A stretch of DNA of 64,000 nt from the NCBI RefSeq assembly GCF_050908995.1, contig NC_135118.1, forward strand, positions 14,579,501 through 14,643,500, in the 5' to 3' direction. Below the pieces are notes generated by a model. The model had not been told where the DNA came from and made no database searches. It saw only the letters and a program-made list of their open reading frames with translations. Positions 35,539 to 48,100 of the stretch are shown piece by piece (position 1 is the stretch's first letter; each line of letters begins with the position of its first letter). Origin of the DNA: Andrena cerasifolii (lineage: Eukaryota; Arthropoda; Insecta; Hymenoptera; Andrenidae). Made by a program: the position numbers and the translations under genes.

Positions 35539-37219
35539 GTACAGAAGTTAACTGCATCGATGTGTAATAAGAGCACACGATACGGGACATTGTTTTAATT
35601 TTCTTGCGAGGCATACCTGAATTGCAGTTTCCGCCGCTTTGATTTACCCACGAACAGAACATTCGTCGTCTTTAATTCTCTACGGTAGTAACCGTAATCG
35701 ACATCGGTTTTGTAAACTCGTTTAAAGTTTCTCTTTTACGGCTTTGAAGTGTAAAAGTTTATTTCTATAGGGCACGAGCACAAGTACTAGCGTAAGGTTT
35801 TGATTAACATATTTGTTTCGGCCTTAAATCTTACCCGTTCGCTTTTATTTATGCATTCCTCCACTCCGTCCATTATCATTGGTGATATGTTAGATAAGCA
35901 TTGGATCCAGATGTTAGAAACGATAAAGGGAAATGGGTTAGAATACGATACGAGCTATTTTTCAAAAAGTTACTTTCATTATTATTTAAATGCATAGCAT
36001 GTTCATTAGTAGTACCAGTGCCAGTGTTGTTGGCGCGGTAGTAAGTTATATTAATATAGTGTTGGCCTTAACGGAAGACCAATTACAAGTGCATGTATAA
36101 ACAAGTGATATTTTATATTGTTCTGTCCGAATCGAATATAACAGCAGCATTAAGTGTGACTGACAATATTTGTAACAAACCATTTGCTCATCTGTATGTA
36201 TATGAACGAAAATGAGCTCTAACACGGGGGTGGTACTAGCAAAGTAAACGGATATGTATATATTAGAATAACATAGATAAATTACAATACAAGGTATGTA
36301 ATCTTATCTTTTCAAATTCAATCGGAACGGGTGCGATGTGGAGCAGTGAAAGGAATGCACTGCACAATTTTCGTTACATCACTTTGTCCCCTTTTACAGT
36401 TGCGTTATTTATAGTTAGTACACCAAAATGCATACAACTTAATTAACATATACGCCCATTATAATACAGGTACATTTTTACAATGCAAATATTTTATCTC
36501 TTCGATGGAATTTTGGACTCTGTTTTACCAATTTTTCGTATATCTATTGAGACTGGGTAATATTGTGTATATATAAGGTAATCCGCGGTTAAGGTGTTCT
36601 GGTTATCAGCTACAAATCTAAAACATATGGTTGAAATATTTTTAAGTGAAATTTTTTTATTTATATATATATATATATATATAAAAATATATGTGTATAA
36701 TTTTATTTAACATCAAAATTGCATTTACGATAAAAGACCAATTTTTGTCATATATGAAAGTATAATTATTTACACGTAACTATATCATTTAGTTCTAATG
36801 TTTTATATGTTAGTTATAACGAATGAAATATAACTTTTGTAAAAGCACGAGATTATTTTATTTGTTCATAAGGATTTATAAGCGAACATACTTTTAAGAA
36901 AAAGTTGTCTGGATTCAATGCTATCGTAAAATAACGCGATACGTGAGGTTATTAGTTTTTTAATCATTTATGCGAAATCCGTACTATATGTTAGTTAATG
37001 ATTTATGCATTCATTTGTGTAAGTATTCCCATTATATGAAAAAAATAAATAATTTCAAAACAACGCGTGAACCTCCGCTTCCATTTGTCTCCTTGTACGG
37101 ACTTCTGAAAGTATAATTAGCAATGTATTTAACAAAGAATTTCATTAATGACGACAAATATTTTTCTAAAGTTACTTCATTTATCTTCGTTTAAAATTCT
37201 AACAAAGTAAGCCAGTGAT
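35539..37219. other. 3' UTR and intergenic DNA
   Basis: I see no gene. A (TA)n tract occurs at about 36662-36682 and an ATAAATAA-containing sequence near 37042. Much of this is likely 3' UTR of the two-span membrane protein gene, but no single polyadenylation site stands out. Confidence 0.4.
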
Positions 37220-37549
37220 CAGAGGCGTAACTAGGATGGGGTAAGTAGGGCTCGTGCCCTGGGCGCCAATACCTGTTATTCGTGTGCTTCGCACGCTTCT
37301 TGAGGTAAGCTTCGAAAAAATCTTGCTGCACTTTTCGGCTTCATTTGCCTCCAACTTTCGTCCCTTCCGCCCTTCAGCTCCACTTTCTTTAAAAGGATTA
37401 TCTAAATTCTAAATAAAATGTTTTGTGTGATGGACAATTTTAACAAATAAGAAATAGAACAGAAAAATGGAATTGGAATGATATGCATGGGGAGGGGAGC
37501 GCAAATTCTATGCTTGCCCTAGGCACTGTTTACCCTAAATACGCCACTG
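37220..37549. mobile_element. hAT-type MITE upstream of NTHL1
   Basis: The ends are CAGAGGCGTAACTAGG and an inverse containing ACGCCACTG. A perfect 8-bp duplication CCAGTGAT flanks it (37212-37219 and 37550-37557). These are standard hAT features. The right end lies 220 bases before the NTHL1 start codon, so it forms part of that gene's upstream region. Confidence 0.88.
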
Positions 37550-37768
37550 CCAGTGATTAAAAAAAATGCATGAATTCGTAATTTTCTACGATGCACATGC
37601 GCAGATTTCACGGTAGTGCGAAATTTAAATTCCGCGTGCTCAAAAAACGGGAAAGGTTATGTTGACTTTGAATCGTGTCAACTGTTGTTTTGAATTGTAA
37701 ATATATAGTATCCATTACCCATTGCTACCTCAAAGACACTTAAATTTGCATGCCACAATTTGTTCAAA

Positions 37769-38826
37769 ATGAATAAGAGACTGAAGCTCGAGACTCTCGC
37801 ATCACCGAGATCTCTGCGATCTGGGAGCAAAGCCGGCAGTACAGATTCATCGTCCACAACGTCGAAGTATTTTGCCTATAAAACTACTTCGCCGAAGAAG
37901 GCGGAGAAGAGGAAACGTACATCGATAAAAATAGAATACGAAGAAACAAAGACCGCGCGGAACGCGGAGAGCTGCGAAGTTAAGAGTGAAGATTCGAATG
38001 AGAAAAAGGTAAAGAATGAGGTGAAAGCAGAAGGAAATGATTGGATGCCACTGAATTGGCAAGCTACTTTGGAGAATGTGAAAGAAATGCGAAAGCACAA
38101 AACAGCGCCTGTAGATGAAATGGGCTGCCACAAGTGTGCCGATCCCAAAGCCTCGGGAAAAGTCTCTAGGTTTCAATCCTTAGTCGCGTTGATGCTCAGT
38201 AGTCAGACCAAGGATCAAGTCACTCATGCAGCTATGCAAAGATTGAATACTTACGGCTGTACTCCAGAAACTATAGCGGGTACACCTGATGCTGTTCTTG
38301 GAAAGCTCATATATCCAGCTGGGTTCTGGAAGGTATAGTTTCTGCAGTATTGATAAACCCAATGTTCTGCCTTCGTAATTCTATCAAAGTATTTTCTTCT
38401 AACTTATCGATGTTTCAGAGGAAGGTCGAGTACATTAAGAAGACATCAGTAATTTTAATAAATAACTACAACAGCGATATTCCAAGAACATTAAAGGAAC
38501 TGTGCGAGCTACCAGGAGTGGGACCAAAAATGGCCCATATCTGTATGCAAATAGCATGGGGCGAAGTTTCTGGCATTGGCGTAGACACGCATGTACATCG
38601 TATTTCTAATAGAATAGGGTGGGTAGAGAAGCCCACGAAGACACCGGAGGAGACAAGAGTTGCATTGGAGAAATGGCTTCCAAAGGATCTTTGGAGCGAG
38701 GTCAACCATCTGCTTGTTGGATTCGGGCAAGAAGTTTGCCTGCCGAGGTTCCCTAAATGTAGCGAATGCCTGAATAAAGATATATGCCCGTTTGCTGGGA
38801 AAAGTGGAACGAAAAAGAAGGCATAA
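37769..38826 (+). CDS. NTHL1: Endonuclease III homologue, DNA glycosylase/AP lyase
   Basis: This bifunctional base-excision repair enzyme removes oxidised pyrimidines and cleaves the abasic site. Exons 37769-38332 and 38419-38826 give 323 aa, close to the human length. The ATG at 37769 (MNKRLKLETLASP) is the first in frame. The N-terminal 95 residues are basic and low-complexity, probably a nuclear or mitochondrial targeting region (KKAEKRKR). The fold follows: SLVALMLSSQTKDQVT, then the helix-hairpin-helix LPGVGPKMAH with catalytic Lys225, and GVDTHVHRISNR with catalytic Asp244. The iron-sulfur loop has Cys295, Cys302, Cys305 and Cys311, the canonical C-X6-C-X2-C-X5-C spacing. All key residues are present. 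The gene ends 66 bases before the stop of NOL12 on the other strand. Confidence 0.97.
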
Positions 38827-38839
38827 TTTTCTGAAAATG

Positions 38840-38845
38840 TTTATT
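38840..38845 (-). promoter_or_regulatory. Polyadenylation signal AATAAA for NOL12
   Basis: On the minus strand AATAAA lies 47 bases after the NOL12 stop and only 14 bases from the NTHL1 stop. Cleavage 10-30 bases further would place the NOL12 transcript end inside the NTHL1 coding sequence. Confidence 0.5.
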
Positions 38846-38892
38846 ACAAACTGTATTTATTTACAATACTTAAAAAACGAGCTTGAAAGGAC

Positions 38893-39711
38893 TCAGTGAC
38901 TCGACTTTTTCTTAAACTTCCCACTGTGCTTCTGCGCTTTCTGTAGCCTTTTAAGCTTCCTCACACTTTCCTTCTTATTCTTCTGGCGTTCTAACTTCTG
39001 CTTCTGCTGGAACGCTTTACTTTTCTTCACTTGTTTCAGCGCTGCCTGTTTTACCGCTCGTTTTAAGTCTTTTTTACTGTCGATTTTTATGTCTTCTGTG
39101 GTTCCCTTCGAGTTCTTAATATTCTTCTTTTCCTTTAACGGCATTCCTACGATCTCTTCGTCGTCTTCAGAGTTCTTCTCGCTTTCCTCTTCGTCTTTGC
39201 TGTCTTCTTTGTCGACACCTTTGTTCTCGCCAATTAAGGCATTCTGTTCCGCAAAGTCCGCAACATTTAACTCCAATATACTGACGGTGTGACCCTCTGT
39301 TTCGTATTCCTGCTGAGATAATAGTTCCTGGATCTCAGGAATGTCTCGACTCGACAACAGCTTTTTGTAACGCTCCCGCGCCTATGGAAATAACGTGTTA
39401 CAGTGTTACGGTGACAGTGGCATTGATATACGTACGTACTTCATGTTTAATTCGTTTCCGGTCCTCTTTTAGCTGCTGCTGCAAATCCTCTTGAGCTTTC
39501 TTTTGTCGTTGTAGTTTCCTTTTGTGGAATCCTTTCAAGAAGTCTCTACGTTTAAAAGCATAGGATGTTGAGAGTGCTCATAACCTTAAACTTCCACAAT
39601 TGATCGTAATGTAATTTACCGTCTTTTCTGCTCATCGAACACAAGCGTAATCTTCCTGCGTTTCTTCGGCTGACCAGGTATTCTATTTACATTGAGCAAT
39701 TTCCGCTGCAT
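38893..39711 (-). CDS. NOL12: NOL12 family nucleolar protein
   Basis: NOL12 (Drosophila viriato, yeast Rrp17) is a nucleolar RNA-binding protein needed for rRNA processing. Exons 39711-39620, 39545-39440 and 39381-38893 join in phase (2, then 0) and give 228 aa; human is 213. The N-terminus MQRKLLNVNRIPGQPKKRRK leads into the conserved LVFDEQKRRDFLKGFHKRK, a hallmark of the family, then a charged coiled-coil segment. The middle is strongly acidic (DEEESEKNSEDDEE) and the end strongly basic (KKSKAFQQKQKLERQKNKK). It is divergent from AGPS and convergent with NTHL1. Confidence 0.92.
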
Positions 39712-40837
39712 GTTCGCCCGTAACGCCTCGTCCACGTGAGCCCGAAATACGTATAGGTTATGTTTGTATACGATACCGCATTCACCAGCGTTCCATTAAC
39801 TTATAAAATAGCATAATTGGTGTGTAAACTAGTTGAAGCTAGTAAGACGGAGAACCTATTAGCCAAATAAAATGTTTATCAAGTGAACCTGTAAATGCTT
39901 GCAAGTTTTACTTAATTATTCTAGTTACATGCACAAAGGGGAATTTATTGATACTTTAAATTGGACGTAAGAAATGAAACACGCGGAATAGAAATTTCAA
40001 TTCGTTTATTTGACACTGTCAGCCAAATTGATTGAAAGTCGTTGAAGAAAACTCATCGAATTCGCAGTAACATAAGGAACTAAATGACATAACGTACAAT
40101 ATTTATAATTCAACGCTTCTGCTGTCTTAAGAGTGACTAATTACTGACATCACTATCGGTCCCCTCCATGCTATTTACTTGACACAAATATCGTTCGCCT
40201 TCACGTTACACAACGTAGCCAAGTAATTTTACCGCAGCCAACGGATATTAATCCAATTTCAACATCGAACGCATCCACGGCAATCCAGCTTCCCCGGATA
40301 TTTGAAACGCCATCATCTTATTTGATGCTCGGTTTCAAATAACCCACGGTGGTCGTAATTAGATACAAAAATACCCGAATAATCGTAGTACGGATTTTAC
40401 GGAGTCCTTCATATGGAGCCTCTGGTCGCGCATGCGCCCGGGAAATCCCTTTCATGAAAAGAATCCCTCAATCCGGCGAGACGTAATATAGCGTATACAT
40501 CAGGGGACATGTGAGCGAGGAAGCCTGAGCGTGGTGACTGGTGAGTCGGCTTCGCTGCCGCTTAGTAGGTGGGAAAGCTTTCGTCATTTACGACGGGAGA
40601 ATGTTGTGCCGGGTATAAGTGATTGGTCCTCTTCGCGAGGAGAAGATCGCTCGGTAGAGGCGGTCTTGGCCGTAGGGCGGGGGCTCTATTGATTTAAATT
40701 TGGTTTGCCGGTGCGCGTGTCAATAGTCAACACAGTGCCGCGAAGAGCGCGCGCTCGAGAGCATCTACGCTTACGTTGGACCGTGTGTCGTGCAGGAATC
40801 GAAAGGTTAGGCCCTTCGCGGCGCAGTCAATTAGGAT
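39712..40837. promoter_or_regulatory. Divergent promoter region, NOL12 and AGPS
   Basis: These 1.1 kb lie between two start codons facing away from each other. The half next to AGPS (about 40.4-40.8 kb) is CpG-rich and probably includes its 5' UTR; the half next to NOL12 is AT-rich. No core element could be placed with confidence. Confidence 0.45.
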
Positions 40838-42031
40838 ATGTCGGCTAACACGAGAAACGGGACGACCGACGATGCGGAGCATTTAAACGGGCCCATCAGT
40901 TTCCAGAGTGTCGTGCCGAAAGAAAGGTCAGTGCCTCGTGCAGGCGATTTCTGGTTTGCGTCAGTTCGCACGGAATTTCTGGCCAAGGGTGACACATATC
41001 CGCGAAAAACGCCCGCCGGGCCGCGAAGCACGTTGTCGCGCATTTGATTACATTTGCAGCCACGCCTCGAGCCGAACACCAGCTGACTCATCGGCAGATA
41101 TTACGAGGCTCGCAGCCACCCCTTGCGTTATTCGAGCGTGAAAGAGAAAAAGAGATCAATCGATAGTCACTTTTGTTCCCTCCACGTTCGCTGATAACAG
41201 TTGTCCGACTTTCTGTGCGAGACGTTACGGCCGGCTCGCGCGACGAGCACCGCGAACGCCGCAACCCTCGCCCGTTTCTTATCGCTTCTTTCTGCCGGTT
41301 CGTATTTTTTTTTTTTCCAACATAAAATCGATTCCGTTTACTGGGTACGACTGCTATACGAGGACCCGATGCTCTTCCTACCGATTGGCTGCTCCGATCA
41401 GTCACGTGGCGTGAGAAACGCGCGCCGTGTGTATCGCGAATTTCGATTTCAATCGTTTTATTTTTTTCTCTCGCGCTCAGCCACTTATCGCTAGTTTCCC
41501 GTAGCTTTCAGTAGTTCCCTGTGCTGTTACAATGCGGTAAATAATCGTATTCTCGTTCGAATGGTTAAAGGCAAGAATTGCTGAAGTGGAATGGCTGGGG
41601 ATACAAGGATTCGGAATTTCGCGTAAACGAAAATACTGTCCTGGAATTCACCGGCACTAGGTAAGTCGTCTGTGACGTATATTTAATTGTATCGCTTGTT
41701 TGCGTGCCATTATTTGACGAACTTTTGAAAGTAGTAGACGCATTTGGTTCGAAAATATGTAAAATAAATTTATTCAATTCGTAACAGGTTTATCAATAAC
41801 AAAAAATATATATATAATAAATTAAATAATTCAAAAATTAAATAAATTAACTTACAAATTTAGTTTAATCGCTGTTGCTGGCACTAAAATTACCTTTATT
41901 AAAATTAATAACTAATTCAAACTTTCATTCATTATTAAATTAAATCTCTACACATTATATATAATATTATTATCTAAGCAACTACAATTTAAAATCTACA
42001 TTTATAGATAAATTATTTTAATAAGAATAAA

Positions 42032-42066
<35 letters not shown>

Positions 42067-42067
42067 A

Positions 42068-42112
<45 letters not shown>

Positions 42113-45100
42113 AAATTTATTCTTATTAAAATAATTGATCTATAAATGTAGATTATAAATTGTAGTTGCTAAAATAGTAATATTATATATAATGTGTAGA
42201 GATTTAATTTAATAATGAATAAAAGTTTTAATTTGTTATCAATGAAATATATATATAGATATTGTATAAATATACTATATAAGTTTGTGCAGTTATGCTT
42301 ATATGATGCTGCATATTTTACCTTCAGCTTCGATATGTTAAATACACCGTAAATGTTATTTACATTCCAGTCGTTCAATTCTCCCTTGAATTTATTGAAG
42401 CGCTTGATAAATATTTCATATTGATTTCGATTATTTATTTTAGTACATGAAAGTGTATATAAATATTCTCTAATAGCAGAATTAATCGTATTTCTAAGTA
42501 GGCTTTATTTTTTAATTAAACAGCGCGCAGACTTTAATGCACAGCAACATTTTAAGCTCAACTGCTTCACACATTTCTTCAGAAATTTTCCGTACGGTCC
42601 TCCAAGGTTCCCACGTATACCTGCCTTGCGTCAGAAAAGTGGTAAAGCAAACGAATGGTACATATTGATAAGTGTCTATATGATGAGCACTTGGAAAATA
42701 TTAGATTTCCTCGAGGATTTTCGCGTCGGCCAGTTATTTGAGGTATTTCTATTGCAAATATTATTCTGGAAGCGAAATCATCAGCTATAGTAGGCACGAG
42801 TACGTAAGAATGCATGAAAAATAAACTTTCAGCGCACCTCGAGGTCATCCGATAATTTGTCACTTTTTATTTCTTATTGTGTGCAAAATCGAAAAATTCG
42901 GGTAATTGCCGCGCTATTGTTCGGCTCATAAAAACGCGGCTCAAAAAGCCATAAAAGAAGTTAACGAAGACTTGATAATTCGTCCGGTGAAAATGGCCAT
43001 TCTTCCCAGCAAATGCATTACGATGAATTATGTTTATTAAGAAAGGATTTAATTGCTGTTAATTAACATTTACACTGCCACAGATACATAATAATTTGAA
43101 ATTAGTATTCCCGACGTGCAGCGTCGTTTCTTTGTATTTTTGGCTTTAACATCTTCAATTAATTGTGATCGGTCAGCGAATATATATTTTACTAATTTAC
43201 TTTTTCGGCGATTATTTGAAACCTGCAAAGAATGGATCAATTGCTACCACGTGTACTTCGTCAGCGTTCTATAAGTCGTTTTCCACATTAACTTTCAATG
43301 ATCAATACGACAGAGTGTACATACTAGCTCGATTCGATTATATGTATCAACGAATACATATGTTTCAGACTTTCATTGAAATAAAAATTCTTCTGCATTG
43401 CTTTTATTTAATCTACTGGGAATTGCAAGAAATCTTTCCTTTTTTTTATGCTTTAGGTAGCAATTGATGTATAGGTATGCTGAGCGATGGCAAGGCCACC
43501 CATGTGCATGCCCAAACCGAGGCACAGTGTTTCGAGCAATTATTAAAAATTTAAAAAATTAAACTCTACGATCCATAAATTCTTATATCTTAAAATACAA
43601 TTAGAAGAACGTGGTTTTTAATAGTACCCATAATTTTTACTGAATTCGCCAATTTGTTATAAAGATGATGCTAGAAATTTATTGAAATTTTCGGTGCATT
43701 TCTTTAACCCTTTAACGCCAAACGTATTATAAATGATACATTCCTTTTTTGCCGTTTTACCTTTTCCATTCGTAATTCGCTGTTTGCAGCGGTTTAAGTA
43801 GTGCATGTTTAGCGTAGTTTTATTTACTGAAGAAAGCTGGACCTAACTGAACCCTGTATTAATTGGTTCCATGCATTTAAACCACTGTAAAAATAAATAA
43901 TTTTTTTTTATAAGAATATATAAACTCAGGACATTTTTAACGATAAAAAGATAAGAGGATTTTTCCTTCAACGGAATCTTTTGATGAATATTTATGCGAA
44001 TAATTTGATTTATATAAGTTATATTTAGTATTATAATATACTTCACACTGATAAATAGTTTTTTTTTGCAATATTAACGATTGGTCCCAATATTGTATCC
44101 TAAATGTTTACCAACTTTGCATTGGGGCTTAAAAAAGGACCAAAGGGTATCTCCAAGATCTTGGGATTATTAATTTAAGGCACATTAAACTTTATAGTAA
44201 CGTCATATTTAAGGTGAACAAATCTGCACAAATTGAAAAAATAGTTGAAATTGTTATTAACGCGTTCAGCGTCCAGGCCTTTAGCGCTTTTTCCAAGTTT
44301 TTATACGACATCTACCCTGATTTTTCCATCCCAAATGTTGCCTTCAGTTTTAGAAGATCAGTCAACCGCGTCGCACGCGATAAAACTAATTTGATAAAAA
44401 AAATGCAACAAAAGTTAGTCAGTTGACAACAAATTGCAAGAGTAAATATTGCTAAAATACTTTTTATGTAAATTTTCTTATACACGAATCAATGCAGACT
44501 TGTATTCTTTTTTAAAAAATATATTAGGGTAGAGTCGAAACCCTATCTTCGGTAAAAAATTCATTAGTTTAGAAGTTATGATTGTTTCCCCCGAACGCCC
44601 ACATACGCGAACCACTGTGCGAAGTGTGAACACCACTCTACGAAATACCAACAGAAATCTGATTTCCGTCTTCACTAATTTTTCGAGAAAACATCTTGCA
44701 AAACAGTGTCTCGCGCACTCCGTATAATAAATCACTTAAACATTATGAAACATACCTGCGAATAGAGGCGCGAATCGACTACAGGTGTATATCGAAAGGA
44801 GTTCTAATATTAGCTTAATAAATGCACAGTAACGACATAATTGATTTATAAATGCAAATATGCGAGCCTCGAAAATTTCGCCACGGTGCGTTTCCTATTT
44901 GATATAGCGAATATTAATGATCGCAACTAGTCAAACCAGTGGGCAAAATATTATTCGAACAAGAGTCCGCATGTGTAGTGCCACCGTTGAATGTAAGATT
45001 TCAAATTTATATCTCGGACGTCTGAGAATTTAAGAAAAAAAAAAAGAACATATTTACGCACTAACCCGTCCTTCTAATTTGCCTTGAAATTCATCTCGAT

Positions 45101-48100
45101 TCGAAACTCCAGACATTCTAATTGGCAAGAGGATGCAAAATTAAAAGGAAACGGCGCATTGCGAGCGACACCTCGTAAAATTTTGCTTATAGTCTCGGCT
45201 GATTATTTACGTAGCTCCGAGTTCCTTCTAGCGCTGAACCGCAGTCCCCCCCACTTTCTCTTCCGCTATAGTTCTTCTGCGTGGAGGGGGAACTCTGCGA
45301 GTAGTAATTAATTATGTGATAAAACTCTAACGATCACTTGCGATAAAACGTGAATGAATGAACGCGTGAGGCGACAAAAATAGATGTTCGTGTTTAAGAC
45401 AGATATCGCGACAAATTTCTTTGACAAATCTTCAGCAGCCCAGGTAGATACATCTGTGTTGAGCGCGCGATGGCACATCACAGACATTTCTCCTTATTAA
45501 GTTGTAATTAATGACAACGTGAAGAAATATGGGGACACCGCTGGATTTTACATCCGTGCATGTAAATTCGAATTTATTCGAAACTTTCACCGCGTCTTTC
45601 AATAGAGCAGCATGCCAATGGGTCCCTCTGCGCATCAAATGGGACCGTAACACTCACTCTCGTAAAACTCGTTTCCATCGAGATGTCGCAAGGCAGACGC
45701 GAGAAATTCCATCTTCTTTACGTGCGCCCTGTCAGTTTGGTAGATCCGACGCGGTCGTATCTTGCCTTTTCGTCCAGCTAACGACTTCTAATGAACGCAA
45801 ACGAATGCCAGATGCGCATCAAAAGTGTTAATTTCGAAACGAGCTTTAAACCTTATCGCACCGCAGTCTCCTTTTCGCATAATTTTCTCAGTCGATTTGT
45901 ATCCTCTTTTTTTTTTATGAAGATATGAGAGGTCTCTTTGCCCACGTATTTCACGAAGCACGTTCCGTTGACGCGAAGCGTCCAAAGTGGTTTCCATTTT
46001 TGTTTACACATGCAAACGCTTTGTCTGTTACTTATTTCTATCGACACTGTAAAGTAGTGGAAATAGCAGTTGTTTTGTCTTAATTCAGACAATTATCTTC
46101 ATTGCAGTAGGGGAAATGTGTCTGAAACGACCCCCTTAAGGCGTAACTTATATACAAAATACAAATGCACATTATTTAAATAAAAGTAAAGTAGTTTTTG
46201 CGAGGTAGTTTATCTGCCTTATTGTTGGCTTAGATCAACTTTAGCTACCTGGTCGATTATATTTCTTATTCGCATTTTTGTGAAGGCATACTAAAGGATC
46301 ATTTTGTACACCTGTGTGTATAAAATGATCCTTTTGAAGGATCCCTAGAAAAGTGACCCCTAGAGGAACATTAAAAAGTATTGATTTATTTAGATGAAAA
46401 CAGAAATTAAATTCAATCACAAAATATGCGAACATAATAAATTAAAACAATTTAAAAAAAAATCAAATCTAGATAATTTTTGGTACATAATCAGTGAATA
46501 GAAATACTTCAAATCAATTCACAAACATAAAGCCGGGAATCCACCTCGAAGCTAAGCTGAGTTATGCTATGTTTTGTCAAGATTTAAAAAATTAGCTTCA
46601 ATACATCCTTAAGCCGGGAATCCACTTCAAAACTAAGCTGAGCTATGCTATGTTCTGCTAAGTTTTAAAAAATTAACTTCAATACATCCTTAAGCCGGGA
46701 ATCCACCTGAAAGTTAAGCTGAGCTATGCTGTGTTCTGCTAAGCTTTAAAAAATTAACTTCAATACATCCTTAAGTCGGGGATCCACCTGAAAACTAAGC
46801 TGATCCATGCTATGTTTTGCTAAGTTTTAAAAAATTAATTTCAATACATCCTTAAGCCGGGAACCCACCTGAAAGCTAAGCTGAGTTATGCTATGTTTTG
46901 TCAAGATTTAAAAAATTAGCTTCAATACATCCTTAAGCCGGGAACCCACCTGAAAACTAAGCTGAGCTGTGCTGTGTTCTGGTAAGTTTTAAAAAATTAA
47001 CTTCTATACATCCTTAAGCCGGGGATCCACCTGAAAACTAAGCTAAGTTATGCTATGCTATGTTATGCTATGTTTTAGCTTAGCTTTTGATGGAAACGGT
47101 TCCATAGGAATGTATTGAAGCTAATTTTTTTAAAACGTAGCATGGCATAGCATAGCATAGCTTAGCTTCTAGATGGATTCCCGGCTTAAGAAAAGGAGAT
47201 CAGCGTCACAGACTCAAATTTTGTCAATCACCCCCTGGGATCATTTTACATTAACCAAACATCCAACTCGCATTCAGTGGTCGAATATAGCGTTCAAATT
47301 ATTACACTCGGTAACGAAACATAAAAGGCAGTAATTCGCGCGACACTTGACGACGTGCAGGCTGAATTTTTGTACATCGATATTAAGAAGTAAGCAGCAC
47401 TAATAGCCGCAGAACAGCCAGGAATCATTTTACCCCGAGGGATCGTTTTAGGCACCTTTCCCCTTCTTAAAACAGAAGTGTTTTAAATTCAGTATTTAAT
47501 ATTTACATAATTTTGTAATCGTTTACTTCTCTTTGGGAGGTTCCAATGAGTAAGTACCTACTAACAGAGGTGTGGTATTCCACTTGGAGTAAAAACGTCA
47601 TTAGATTTCAGAGTAATCGTCCCGATAAGATATCCAATTTAATCACATCATTGCGGGTCATACGTGTCACTGATCTGTACGATTATAGTTGCCTCTACGT
47701 TTTTACGTTTTCAGATTTATCTTACACCCCCAATTAGCCCTAACGACGTAATAAAATTTTACACAAACAGAAAGGTTAAATCATTCACTTCCCTATTTTT
47801 ATCAATTTGTTAAAGGTAGACCGACAGTTCCCAATTTCTTTAAGAAGACGTAGTAAATGTGCCTTAATAAATATTAAATTTTCAGCAGCTTGTGGCTATT
47901 GGAAAACATTCTGAGCAGTTGCAATTGCAACGACATTGTTCCCATTAAAAGTTTCAACTTCCTATTTGAAATAAAATGAAGAGTGAAAATGAATAATTTT
48001 ACTATCTTCGGGTGCTAAGAGAAAAAAATCTCTAATCTTATCGAAATAGTTTATGTGTATCGGGCGATAGCAATGAATAACTAATTAGTCTCTGCTAATG

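Noticed and set aside
41201..41494. 97-codon open frame in AGPS intron 1
   Set aside because: AGPS exons 1 and 2 join perfectly across it and the frame shows no family feature.
46530..47187. CRISPR-like look of regularly spaced repeats
   Set aside because: The units are contiguous direct repeats of 81 bp without unique spacers, in an animal intron, and derive from a MITE.
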